The notes under the pieces: generated by a model
Database searches by the model: none
The model's input: only the letters and a program-made list of their open reading frames with translations
Told to the model about the DNA's origin: nothing
Assembly: GCF_001750145.1 (NCBI RefSeq)
Contig: NZ_CP015732.1
Span: forward strand, 682,001 to 746,000
Reading direction: 5' to 3'
Origin: Arthrobacter sp. U41
GTDB taxonomy: Bacteria; Actinomycetota; Actinomycetes; Actinomycetales; Micrococcaceae
DNA: 64,000 nucleotides
Made by a program: the position numbers and the translations under genes
Part shown: piece after piece, positions 28,385 to 36,524 of the stretch
How the letters are laid out: each line of letters opens with the position of its first letter
How positions within the stretch are numbered: position 1 is the first letter of the stretch

Positions 28385-30520
28385 TCACGTCCGCTCTGGC
28401 TTTGCCTCCCGGGACGCGGACACGCCGGCGGCGCCGTCCGGTTCGTCCCGGCGATGCCGGCGCAGCCCGAGGATATGGACCAGGACGCCCAGGGCGATGA
28501 TGGCCGCCCCGATACCGATGTAGAGGGGTTCCATGACCAGCATGGGCAGTGACCCGACGCCCAGCAGAATCCTTTCGGGCCAGCGGGCCGGGCCGAGGAG
28601 CCAGGCCCCGGTTGCCACGGCAAGGGAGGCCACAGCCAGGAGCGAGACCACGAACGCCAGTGCAACCGTCCCCGGACCGCCCTGCAGGAGCAGCCCGACG
28701 CCGTCGTCGGACAGCACAAAGATGAACGGGACCAGGAACGCCGACAGCGTGTACCGCCAGGTGAGCCACATCGTCTTGATGGGCTTTCCGCCGGTAATGG
28801 CCGACGCCGCGAACGGCGACAGTGCGGTCGGCGGTGACACCTCGCTGAGCACCGAGTAGTAGAAGATGAACATCGCAGCCGCGAAGGCCGGCACGCCGAC
28901 ATCCTGCAGGGCGGGTCCGATGATCACCCACGAAATGATGAAGCTGGCCGTTACCGGCACGGCAAGTCCCAGGAGGGTGACGGAGATCGCGGAGAAGATG
29001 GCGGTCAGGAGAAGGCTGCCGCCGGCAAAGTCCACGATGATGTTCGCAAGCTTCAGGCCCAGGCCGGTGAGGGTCATGATGCCGACGATCAGGCCGGCGG
29101 CCGCCATAACGGGGATCACGGAGAGGGCGCCCATGGCGCCGAGGGCGAGCGCGTCCCAGATGCGCTTGGGCGTCAGCCAGGACTGGCGGTCCAGGAAACT
29201 GAGGATAAATGCGAGACCCGTAGCGTAGACCACGGCCCGGAACGGTGTCATGCCCAGGGACATGAACACCACGATCGCGATGAGGGAACTGAAGTGGTAG
29301 CCGAACCGCAGCAGCAGTTTGCCGACCGGCTTGACGTCCAGCTCCACCGCCCTGGTCTTGAACCGCCGGGCGTCCATTTCGATGGCGAGGATGATGCCGA
29401 AGTAGTAGAGGACGGTGGGAATGGTGGCCCAGATGAGCACCTGGAGGTACGAGACTCCGAGCAGCGCGGCGATGATGAAGGCTGCGGCGCCGAGGGTGGG
29501 CGGGGACATGATGGCGCCGATACCGGCAGCCGCCAGGATGGCGCCGCCGTGTTCCTTCGGGTAGCCGGCCTTGCGCAGCAGGGGCCAGGAGATGCCACCG
29601 AGGGTCACGGTAGTGGCGACGCCGGAACCCGACACGGTGCCGAGCAGGAAGCCGGCCAGGGTCACGGTCCGGCCGGGGCCCGATTTCGACTGCCCGAAAG
29701 CGGAGAACGAGAGGTCGATAAAGAATTTGGTGGCGCCCGAGGCGCCCAGGACGGCGCCGTAGATGGTGAAAAGAATGATGTACGATGCCGCGACGTCGGT
29801 GGGAACCCCGAACAGCCCCTGTGTGCCCATGACGTTGTGGCCAATGAGCCGGATCCAGTTGAAGGAGGCCGTGTTGAACGGAGCAGGAACGAAGGAACCG
29901 AACGCCGCATAGGCGAAGAAGCCCATCACGACAAGCGGGACGAGGATGCCCACCGTCCGGCGGGCTGCCTCCAGCGTGACCAGGATCGCGATCACGCCCA
30001 TGGCCAGGTCGAGGTAGGTCGGCGTGATTGCGCGGCGGAAAAAGCTGTCCCAGTCCGAGATGATGTAGGCGAACGGAACCACGGCAATGGCGGCGAGCAG
30101 CCAGTCCAGGATGGGCGGGTTGTCGGAACGTCCGGCCTCCTTGGCCGCAGCCGAGCGGCCCCACCCGCGGTAGACCAGGAAGGTCAGGGGCAGCCCGAAC
30201 ATCAGGAACGCGGGCAGGTAGAACTGGGTGGGCATCGGATTGAAGACCCAATAGAGCGCAAACAGGGACAATGCCACACCAATGATTTTCACCGCGGTGC
30301 CGGGTAGCCCGCTCAAGTGGCGTGCGGGTTTCTCCGCCTCAAACTCCGCGATCAGCGCCTCTTCGTCAATCACCCCGTCCCTAGCCAGGTCCATAGGGTT
30401 GACGGCGGCGTCATTGTCCGCGTCCGCCCGCTCGGTGTTCCCCTTCCGCACGGTACTCCCCGGGGGTTCAGGCGAGGTGCGTGCGTCAACGGCTCCGTTG
30501 CCGTTGGGTGTCTCGGTCAT
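28385..30520 (-). CDS. TRAP transporter permease, fused DctQ-DctM (TAXI type)
   Basis: A 711-residue polytopic permease with roughly 16-18 helices: a 75-residue charged N-terminus, a 4-helix small-subunit part, then the 12-helix DctM domain with GTVSGSGVATTVTLGGISWP and AAAGIGAIMSPPTLGAAAFI, hallmark segments of 4TM12TM TRAP permeases. It works with the TAXI binding protein encoded two genes upstream as a sodium- or proton-driven symporter for carboxylates. ATG 30520 has AAGGAG 6 nt upstream and overlaps the DUF1850 stop (ATGA). Confidence 0.93.
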   Translation of the reverse strand: MTETPNGNGAVDARTSPEPPGSTVRKGNTERADADNDAAVNPMDLARDGVIDEEALIAEFEAEKPARHLSGLPGTAVKIIGVALSLFALYWVFNPMPTQFYLPAFLMFGLPLTFLVYRGWGRSAAAKEAGRSDNPPILDWLLAAIAVVPFAYIISDWDSFFRRAITPTYLDLAMGVIAILVTLEAARRTVGILVPLVVMGFFAYAAFGSFVPAPFNTASFNWIRLIGHNVMGTQGLFGVPTDVAASYIILFTIYGAVLGASGATKFFIDLSFSAFGQSKSGPGRTVTLAGFLLGTVSGSGVATTVTLGGISWPLLRKAGYPKEHGGAILAAAGIGAIMSPPTLGAAAFIIAALLGVSYLQVLIWATIPTVLYYFGIILAIEMDARRFKTRAVELDVKPVGKLLLRFGYHFSSLIAIVVFMSLGMTPFRAVVYATGLAFILSFLDRQSWLTPKRIWDALALGAMGALSVIPVMAAAGLIVGIMTLTGLGLKLANIIVDFAGGSLLLTAIFSAISVTLLGLAVPVTASFIISWVIIGPALQDVGVPAFAAAMFIFYYSVLSEVSPPTALSPFAASAITGGKPIKTMWLTWRYTLSAFLVPFIFVLSDDGVGLLLQGGPGTVALAFVVSLLAVASLAVATGAWLLGPARWPERILLGVGSLPMLVMEPLYIGIGAAIIALGVLVHILGLRRHRRDEPDGAAGVSASREAKPERT

Positions 30521-31032
30521 GGGGTCTCCTTGAGGGATAACACAACGAACGGGTCGCTGTCTTCGACTAACTTCCATAGTTCAAGCGGCGGGGCACCCGG
30601 GATGTACACGGTGCGGCGGCCCAGGTCCGTTGCTGCCAGCGACAGCCGGCTAAACTCCGCGGGGTGCCCCGGGTCGGGGTCGGTCACCCATTCCCTGCGG
30701 TCGGTGTCCCCGGCCGCCGACGGCGGTCCGGGGACGGCGTAGTACTCTTCAAGCACCGCCAGCTGGTCGGCGGCCAGCTGCGCCAGGCGGTAGCTTCCGT
30801 CCTCCTGCACGGTGTACCGCTCTTCAGCGACGGTGCCGTAGATCGAATTGCGGTAGCTCACCGCGAACGTGTCCCCGGAAAGGGGAATGCTGGCCAGCAC
30901 GCCGCCGTCGTTGCTGATCACCAGGGCACGGGGACCGTGGGATTCAGCCGGCGCGCCGGCCACGGCAATCCCACCCGCTCCCAGCATGCCGAGGCAAACG
31001 AGGCCGACGACGGCGGCGGCTGGCTTAGGCAT
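30517..31032 (-). CDS. DUF1850 protein, TAXI-TRAP accessory
   Basis: A 171-residue protein with an N-terminal hydrophobic signal or anchor (AAAVVGLVCLGMLGAGGIAVAG) and a beta-rich extracytoplasmic domain (FAVSYRNSIYGTVAEERYTV). DUF1850 genes are typically found between TAXI binding-protein and TRAP permease genes, exactly the position here. A role in assembly or substrate hand-over is presumed. It lies 6 bp after the binding-protein gene and overlaps the permease start by 4 bp. Confidence 0.85.
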   Translation of the reverse strand: MPKPAAAVVGLVCLGMLGAGGIAVAGAPAESHGPRALVISNDGGVLASIPLSGDTFAVSYRNSIYGTVAEERYTVQEDGSYRLAQLAADQLAVLEEYYAVPGPPSAAGDTDRREWVTDPDPGHPAEFSRLSLAATDLGRRTVYIPGAPPLELWKLVEDSDPFVVLSLKETP

Positions 31033-31038
31033 GGGGTC

Positions 31039-32058
31039 CTAGCTTCCGGCCTTGTCGAAGTAGGCCTTCGAACCTTGGCAGGTCTCCACGAAGGCGACCT
31101 TCCCCGCGGTGGCCCGATCCATCTCACTGGCTGCGGGATGGACCTTGATCAAGGCCTCCTTGTTCTCAAAGAGGGCGGTGGTGATGTCCTGCTGAAGCTT
31201 CTGGTCCATTTTCTTGCTGGCAACCAGGATATTCGGCGAAGCGATCGCCGGGACGGCCTCGGTCTGCCCTTCATAGGTGTTGGCCGGAATGTCCTGCTTC
31301 ACGTAGTAAGCGCCGTATTTCTGCGCGAGCGGGTCCGCGTACTCCCCGATCGGCAGCAGCTTCATGTCGCCGTCGCCGGCCAGGTCAATCAACGCGCCGG
31401 TGGGCAGCCCGCCCGACCAGAATCCGGCGTCGATCGTTCCGTCGCGCAGCGCAGCGACGGTCTCGGCCGCTCCGAGCTGGCGGCGCTGGATGCCCGAGGT
31501 CGGATCGATTCCGGCGGCCTCGAGGATGCGCAGCGCCCCTACCTCGGTGGCGGAGCTGGGCGCGCCGACCGAGACGACTTTGCCCGCCATGTCCTTTACG
31601 TTCTGGATGCCTTTGTCGTTAACCGTGACGGCCTGCATGAAGTTGTTGTAGATGTTGCCAAGGGAGCAGACCTCCAGGGGCTTTCCCTTGAATTCGCCCT
31701 CGCCTTTGACTGCATCGGAAACCACGTCGCCCACAGCGAAGGCGAGCTGCGCCGACCCGTTCTCGATCAGCAGCATGTTGTCCACGGAAGCGTTCGTTTC
31801 CTGGACGGTGGCATTGTAGCCCTCGACCTTGTCCCCGATCACGGTGGCGAAGCCACCACCCAGCGGATAGTAGACGCCGCCGGTGCCGCCCGTAGCGATG
31901 GACAACGTGCCGCCCTGGCCCGACGCGCCGCCTCCCCCGCCACCGCCGCCGCTGGGGGCGGGGCTGCCGCACGCGGTGAGGAAAACTGCCGGTACAAGGG
32001 CTGCTGCTGCGCAGAGACGCTGCAAGCGCCTCCGGGCAGGGATGGTCATAGCGGTCAT
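31039..32058 (-). CDS. TAXI family TRAP transporter substrate-binding lipoprotein
   Basis: A 339-residue lipoprotein with a signal peptide ending in lipobox FLTAC, then a flexible Ser/Gly8 linker. The mature TAXI domain shows SIATGGTGGVYYPLGGGFAT, TNASVDNMLLIENGSAQLAF and the FWSGGLPTGALIDLA segment. In TAXI proteins, ligands are usually acidic compounds such as glutamate or 2-oxoglutarate, consistent with a C5-acid idea, but specificity is not readable. ATG 32058 follows GGGAGAACAACC. Confidence 0.92.
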   Translation of the reverse strand: MTAMTIPARRRLQRLCAAAALVPAVFLTACGSPAPSGGGGGGGGASGQGGTLSIATGGTGGVYYPLGGGFATVIGDKVEGYNATVQETNASVDNMLLIENGSAQLAFAVGDVVSDAVKGEGEFKGKPLEVCSLGNIYNNFMQAVTVNDKGIQNVKDMAGKVVSVGAPSSATEVGALRILEAAGIDPTSGIQRRQLGAAETVAALRDGTIDAGFWSGGLPTGALIDLAGDGDMKLLPIGEYADPLAQKYGAYYVKQDIPANTYEGQTEAVPAIASPNILVASKKMDQKLQQDITTALFENKEALIKVHPAASEMDRATAGKVAFVETCQGSKAYFDKAGS

Positions 32059-32069
32059 GGTTGTTCTCC

Positions 32070-32747
32070 CTAGGTGGTGATGGTGTGGGTTGGATGAATG
32101 TCAGTCGGCCGGATGTGCGGTTCTCCGGTGCCGGCTGGCGGAACGGGGACATCCCCGGCGGCGAGGATGCCTGCCAGCAGGCGGTAGTAGCCCACCAGCA
32201 CCGAAAGCTCCGTAATGCCTTCGTGTCCGAAGTGTTCAAGGGCGGCCGCATGTATTTCGTGGCCGACGGTTTTGCCGCGCAGCAGGGCGCGCGTGAGGCC
32301 CAGCGCCGCGCTTTCGGTGGCGGTCAGCGTGTCCGGGAATTCGCCGTCGCGCAGCTGGTTCAGCTCGGTGCCGCTGATGCCCACGCTTGTGGCGACCCGG
32401 CTGTGCGCATACCACTCGTAGGCGGATTCCAGTTCCGCGGCGACGGCGCAGATGACCAGTTCCCGGGTGCGGTCCGGCAGTGACCCGCCAAAGCGCAGGG
32501 CGGCACCCAGGGCCTGTACCGCGTTTCCAATCGCGGGCGAGTACAGCAGCGCGTTGAAGGGGCCGTTGAGGCGGCCGGTTTCGTCGACGATGGAAAACGG
32601 CCCGTTTCCCCTCGGCGGGCCGGCGATGGCGCCATACAGATCGCGCTGCTGATCCGAGAGTTCATCCGGGGCGAGGAGGGGGAAGCGGCCGACCCGGGGT
32701 GATCCCGGCGCGGCGGACGAGGCTTCCCGGTGCGTCGATTCAGACAA
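32070..32747 (-). CDS. Carboxymuconolactone decarboxylase family protein
   Basis: A helical protein of about 225 residues. RTRELVICAVAAELESAYEWYAHSRVA is the AhpD/CMD core, with Glu and His positions kept but no CxxC, so it is not a peroxidase. The GHEIHAAALEHFGHEGITEL segment completes the fold. Such proteins decarboxylate or isomerise lactones, or have unknown roles in catabolic operons. The start is ambiguous: TTG at 32747, with a G-rich site upstream and an 8-bp overlap of the SDR stop, is my choice. Confidence 0.8.
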   Translation of the reverse strand: MSESTHREASSAAPGSPRVGRFPLLAPDELSDQQRDLYGAIAGPPRGNGPFSIVDETGRLNGPFNALLYSPAIGNAVQALGAALRFGGSLPDRTRELVICAVAAELESAYEWYAHSRVATSVGISGTELNQLRDGEFPDTLTATESAALGLTRALLRGKTVGHEIHAAALEHFGHEGITELSVLVGYYRLLAGILAAGDVPVPPAGTGEPHIRPTDIHPTHTITT

Positions 32748-33486
32748 GGGTCCTGCCCCCGTCCACGTACAGGACATGGCCGGTGACGAACGCCGCCTGG
32801 CGTGAGGCCAGGTAGAGAACGGGACCGGTGAGGTCGTTGACCGTACCGAGCCGGCCGGCCGGGACCATCGAGGTGTAGTGCTCGCGGACCCCGGGGCGGT
32901 CCAGATGCGTCCTGGTAAGTTCCGTCTCCACGTAGCCGGGGGCGATGGCGTTCACCGTCACTCCGCGGGAGGCCCACTCGCGGGCCATGACCCGGACCAG
33001 CTGGTTGATGCCTCCTTTGCTGGCTGCGTAGGGGCCGTGGTCCGGATGTGCCAGGATGCTGGAGACCGAGGAGCAGTAGATCTGTCGCCCGAAGCCGGCC
33101 TCGACCATCACGCGGCCGGCTGCGCGGCCCAGCCGGAAGGCGCTGGTGAGGTTGATCTCCAGGATGCGGTTCCAGTCCTCATCCGCAGTTTCGAGAATCG
33201 GCACCCGGTGGTTGACGCCAATGGAGTGCACCAGAACGTCCAGCCCGCCGAGCCGGTCCTGGGCTGCCGCAACGGCATCATCGCAGCCCTCCGTGGTCGT
33301 GAGGTCGAGACGTTCGGTGGCCGCGCCCGGGCCAAGGGCAGCCAGCCGCGAGTCATCGCGGTCCACCGCGAGCACGCTCGCCCCGGCTGCCACGAATTCC
33401 TTAATGCAGGCGCTCCCGATTCCGCCGGCGCCGGCAACCAGGACCCGGGCACCGCTCAATCCGAGCCAGTCGTTCACGGACGGCAC
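32740..33486 (-). CDS. SDR family oxidoreductase
   Basis: A 248-residue classical SDR: cofactor loop LVAGAGGIGSACIKEF (GxGGIG, an unusual AGAGGIG), acidic VDRDD after strand 2 favouring NAD(H), SIGV in place of NNAG, and catalytic Ser and YAASKGG. The C-terminus VTGHVLYVDGGRTLV is typical. It probably oxidises a hydroxy acid early in the pathway. First gene of the operon; GTG at 33486 lies about 78 bp downstream of the promoter -10. Confidence 0.9.
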   Translation of the reverse strand: MPSVNDWLGLSGARVLVAGAGGIGSACIKEFVAAGASVLAVDRDDSRLAALGPGAATERLDLTTTEGCDDAVAAAQDRLGGLDVLVHSIGVNHRVPILETADEDWNRILEINLTSAFRLGRAAGRVMVEAGFGRQIYCSSVSSILAHPDHGPYAASKGGINQLVRVMAREWASRGVTVNAIAPGYVETELTRTHLDRPGVREHYTSMVPAGRLGTVNDLTGPVLYLASRQAAFVTGHVLYVDGGRTLV

Positions 33487-33557
33487 GACAATCCGGCGGG
33501 CGGTTGTGCCACGCCTGCGTTGAACGCCGCATCATTGCAGGTTTCTCGAAAGACCAT

Positions 33558-33592
33558 TTGGATAATGTATCCAATTTTACGGTTAAGTGTAA
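33558..33592 (-). promoter_or_regulatory. Promoter and GntR-type operator of the TRAP/CoA operon
   Basis: On the minus strand, -35 TTACAC (33587-33592), a 17-bp spacer and -10 TACATT (33564-33569) form a good vegetative promoter. TTGGATAATGTATCCAA (33558-33574), half-sites TTGGATA/TATCCAA separated by 3 bp, covers the -10. This is the expected size and form of an operator for the adjacent GntR/FCD repressor. Confidence 0.75.
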
Positions 33593-33609
33593 CCCGTGTC
33601 ACACAATCG

Positions 33610-34293
33610 TTATGTTATCTGGCTCGGGACTTCCAGGAAGGTTCGGAGGGCATCCACGGCGTGTTCCCGGTGCTCGTCCAGCAGGGCGACAAGCAGTTCC
33701 GCGTCCCCCTCCGCGTAGGCCTTGACGATCCGGGCATGTTCCCGCTCCACCCTGGCCCGGTTGCTTTCCGCCCCGTAGTACACGAACCGGTACGCCTCGG
33801 TGGCGTCCCACAGGACCTGGACGATCCGTTCCAGACGCGGCATGCGGGCCGCTGCCAACAGTTCGAAGTGGAACCGCCGGTTCGCCTCGGTCATCTTCAG
33901 CAGATCACCGGCGGCGCTGGCCAGTTCAACGTCCCTGGCCGCCGCCCTCATCGCGGCGAGCACACCGTCGCTCCGGTTCGCAACGGCAACCCGGGCGGCC
34001 TCGGATTCCAGCAGCTGCCTGAGCCGGTAGACCTCCAGGAGGTCCGTGAGTGACAGGCTGGCGACTTTATGGCCGCGGTGCGGCTCGTAGACCACCTGGC
34101 CCTCGCTTTCGAGGACCTTGAATGCTTCGCGGACGGGAACGCGGCTGACACCGAACCGCTCGGCGAGAGTGTTCTGACGAAGCGGCTGTCCGGGCAGGAA
34201 CTCCCCTGCGATGATTGCGCGCCGAAGCTCGGTAAGGACGAAAGCCTGGGCCGTGGGAGGGCGCCTAAGCTCTTTCGCGGCGTCCTCGCTCAT
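33610..34293 (-). CDS. GntR family (FCD subfamily) transcriptional regulator
   Basis: A 227-residue regulator: winged HTH in residues about 12-78 (LRRAIIAGEFLPGQPLRQ, LAERFGVSRVPVREAFKVLE), then an all-helical FCD ligand domain with the metal-binding Asp/His pattern (NRRFHFELL, HARIVKAYAEGD, HREHAVDALRTFL). FCD proteins bind small carboxylates such as pathway substrates. It lies directly upstream of, and in the same orientation as, the operon it very probably represses; the operator lies between its stop and the first structural gene. Confidence 0.9.
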   Translation of the reverse strand: MSEDAAKELRRPPTAQAFVLTELRRAIIAGEFLPGQPLRQNTLAERFGVSRVPVREAFKVLESEGQVVYEPHRGHKVASLSLTDLLEVYRLRQLLESEAARVAVANRSDGVLAAMRAAARDVELASAAGDLLKMTEANRRFHFELLAAARMPRLERIVQVLWDATEAYRFVYYGAESNRARVEREHARIVKAYAEGDAELLVALLDEHREHAVDALRTFLEVPSQIT

Positions 34294-34586
34294 GCCGCCA
34301 CCGCCAAGACATCTGCTTTCACACCTGAATTCTAACGGGGCGGGCCTCCGACGCCGCTATTCCGGCCGGACAGACCCTGCTCGCCGAGGTGGTCACGGTC
34401 CGCTGCCCCTTGGTCATGGCGGGGTCATTGAACATCTGCTCGACGGGCGCTTCGCCTGTCTTGGCACGTTCCGGATGCGAGTGATCCCCCTGCGCCCTGG
34501 TGCCTGACGCCGCGGTCTCGATCGCCTCTCCCACATCTGCACCGCTGCGGGAGTCATCGGCCTGGACGTCCGCACCGGACCTTATA
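34294..34586. other. Intergenic region without a clear gene (293 bp)
   Basis: It lies between the GntR gene and an MFS gene, both on the minus strand, so it should contain the gntR promoter and the MFS terminator. A plus-strand stretch (34506-34604) reads GLDRLSHICTAAGVIGLDVR to a stop and may be the tail of a lost gene. Nothing else is recognisable. Confidence 0.4.
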
Positions 34587-35807
34587 TCAGGCTGACCCGC
34601 TGATCACCCGGTCACGCCCGGCCAGCAGACCCGTCACGGCGAGAACCGCCATGATGCCCGCGGTGACGAGGAGCGGAAGCGTCCAGCCTCCGCTCACGTC
34701 CCGAAGTCCACCGAACATCACCGGCCCCACCGCAGCGAGACCGTAGCCGACGGATTGTGCCATGCCGGACAGGGACGCTGCCTGCGGGTAATTCACAGTC
34801 CGGAGGCTGAACAGCGACAGGGCGATGACAATGAGGCTCCCGCACCCGATTGCCCCAAGAATGACCCACAGCAATGTGAAATCCGGCGCAAGTGCCAGCC
34901 CGAGAAACGTCGCGAACGTGAGCCCGCCGCTCGTGAAGGATACAAGCCGCTGGTCCGAACCGCGGTGAAGGATTCCCCCTGTGGCAAGGCTGGCGAACAC
35001 GCTGATGAGCAGGAATACGGACAGATGAACGCCCGCCGTAGTCGCGGGAACCCCCTGGCTTTGTTCAATGGTGGGCAACCAAGCCATCAGGACGTAGAAG
35101 GCGATCGATTGCAGTCCCATGAAGATTGTCACCTGCCAGCCCAAGGCTGAGGCCCAGGGCGACCGGTAGGAAACCTCCGGCCCGGTGGCGTGCGCGGCGC
35201 CCAACGCGGCGCCTACCCTGTGCCGGCGCAGCCACGGCAGGAGCACCGCCATGGCGATGAGAGCCAGCCCCACCCAGATTCCGAGGGAAAGCCGCCATCC
35301 CGCCGGGGACGTTTGTGCCACGGGAACGACGACGGCTGCCCCGATCGCGGCGAAAGCGGCCTGTGTAGCGGTGTAGCTTCCGGTGACCTGGCTGACCCTC
35401 ATCGGAAAGTCCCGCTTTACCAGGGAGGGCACCAGGACATTGAGAAACGCGATGGCCAAGCCGATCAGTGCGGTGCCCGCCCAGATGACGCCGGGCACCG
35501 GTAAGGAGCGAAGCACGATGCCCGAGGCGAGGATCAGCAGGGACATCCACAGTGCCCGGTCAAGACCCAGACGGAAAGCGAAGCCGGGTGCCACGGGTGA
35601 GAAGACTGCGAAGGCAATGAGCGGAAGACCCGTGAGGAACCCCGCTGCGGCACTAGATAACTCAAGGTCGCTGCTGATGTTCCCAAGTACCGGTCCCACG
35701 CTGACAAAGGACACCCGAAGGTTAACCGCGATGAGCAGAACACCGATGAAGGCGAAGCCGATCCTGGCAGTGCGGTCCGGCGCGTTCCGGGTGGCAGCTG
35801 GCATCAT
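34587..35807 (-). CDS. MFS transporter, CynX/NimT-like
   Basis: A 12-helix carrier of about 406 residues: LLIAVNLRVSFVSVGPVLG in helix 1 and LTGLPLIAFAVFSPVAPGFA in helix 2 match the CynX/NimT (cyanate/nitroimidazole) branch of the MFS. The substrate in this organism is not known. ATG at 35807 is chosen because GGAAG lies 6 nt before it; further in-frame starts up to 35912 lack a site. It is separate from the GntR operon, though on the same strand upstream of gntR. Confidence 0.85.
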   Translation of the reverse strand: MMPAATRNAPDRTARIGFAFIGVLLIAVNLRVSFVSVGPVLGNISSDLELSSAAAGFLTGLPLIAFAVFSPVAPGFAFRLGLDRALWMSLLILASGIVLRSLPVPGVIWAGTALIGLAIAFLNVLVPSLVKRDFPMRVSQVTGSYTATQAAFAAIGAAVVVPVAQTSPAGWRLSLGIWVGLALIAMAVLLPWLRRHRVGAALGAAHATGPEVSYRSPWASALGWQVTIFMGLQSIAFYVLMAWLPTIEQSQGVPATTAGVHLSVFLLISVFASLATGGILHRGSDQRLVSFTSGGLTFATFLGLALAPDFTLLWVILGAIGCGSLIVIALSLFSLRTVNYPQAASLSGMAQSVGYGLAAVGPVMFGGLRDVSGGWTLPLLVTAGIMAVLAVTGLLAGRDRVISGSA

Positions 35808-36085
35808 GCGTTCTTCCATCCTTCGGGAGGCGAGGAGCGCCCTCGCGCCTCTTACTATTCCGCCTTGGTCAGATAAAAGTTGACTAGGCATTTCAATTTG
35901 CCGACAACCCACCTTATGCCGAGCCGGTTGAACTGCCGCGTACGCCGTCGGTCACCACGAGCAGGACAGGCATTGGAACATCGTCTCCGGACCACCCCTT
36001 CCGTTGCACTGGGATCGATGGCAGGGTCCGGTCGGCAGGCATAAGCTGGTACCAGAACGTCTCTTCCAGCGCCGGGAAGGTCATC

Positions 36086-36415
36086 ATGGACTCTGAAACC
36101 GCCGATGTCATCGATCACGATGTCACCACCATCACCTGCGTGTGCGGCAACACCGTCAGCCAGGACGGGTTGATTCAGGCCAACTCACAGGGCGTCCCCG
36201 TCTACATCGGAGACATCAGCCCGGTTCCCGCCGAGCTGGCGGAATGGCCTGCGGATGAGGATCTCTACACCCTGTGTCCCTCGTGCGGCCGCGTCTACCG
36301 TGACTCGGTCATCGAAGAGACAGGGACCGCGCCCGTTGCTTTCCGAGTCGACGTCAGCGCTGGCCCGATTGCTGAGGCCATCCGAGTTCACTGGAACCTC
36401 AGCGCCCAGGAATGA
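36086..36415 (+). CDS. Small protein with zinc-ribbon-like cysteine pairs
   Basis: A 109-residue soluble protein. CVCGNT near residue 18 and CPSCGRVYRD near residue 64 form two CxC(G)/CxxC knuckles that could bind one zinc ion. The acidic N-terminus and the C-terminal SAGPIAEAIRVHWNLSAQE look folded. No family name. ATG 36086 has GGGAAGG upstream. It is followed 11 bp later by a strong palindrome that likely terminates transcription. Confidence 0.75.
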   Translation: MDSETADVIDHDVTTITCVCGNTVSQDGLIQANSQGVPVYIGDISPVPAELAEWPADEDLYTLCPSCGRVYRDSVIEETGTAPVAFRVDVSAGPIAEAIRVHWNLSAQE

Positions 36416-36426
36416 ACCTGGTGAGC

Positions 36427-36456
36427 GGACGACGGCGGGACCTCCCGCCGTCGTCC
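36427..36456. repeat. Dispersed palindrome, copy 6 (terminator-like)
   Basis: Arms GGACGACGGCGGGA (36427-36440) and TCCCGCCGTCGTCC (36443-36456) are perfectly complementary with a 2-nt gap, followed by GTTTGCGTTTTACC. It lies between a plus-strand gene end and a minus-strand gene end, so it could serve both. Confidence 0.9.
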
Positions 36457-36524
36457 GTTTGCGTTTTACCTCTCCCGGGGACTGAAGCTGCCTGGCCTCT
36501 GTCCAGGTTTGACCATTCAGATGG

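Noticed and set aside
28263..30251. Minus-strand frame of 662 codons overlapping the TRAP permease.
   Set aside because: Pro/Arg/Gly-rich product in the wrong frame; the TRAP permease frame has the conserved motifs and a ribosome site.
35914..36111. Minus-strand frame containing VPMPVLLVVTDGVRG, similar to the VWA Asp motif.
   Set aside because: Only about 25 bp match the VWA gene and the rest is unrelated; too short to call a gene, noted only as possible debris.
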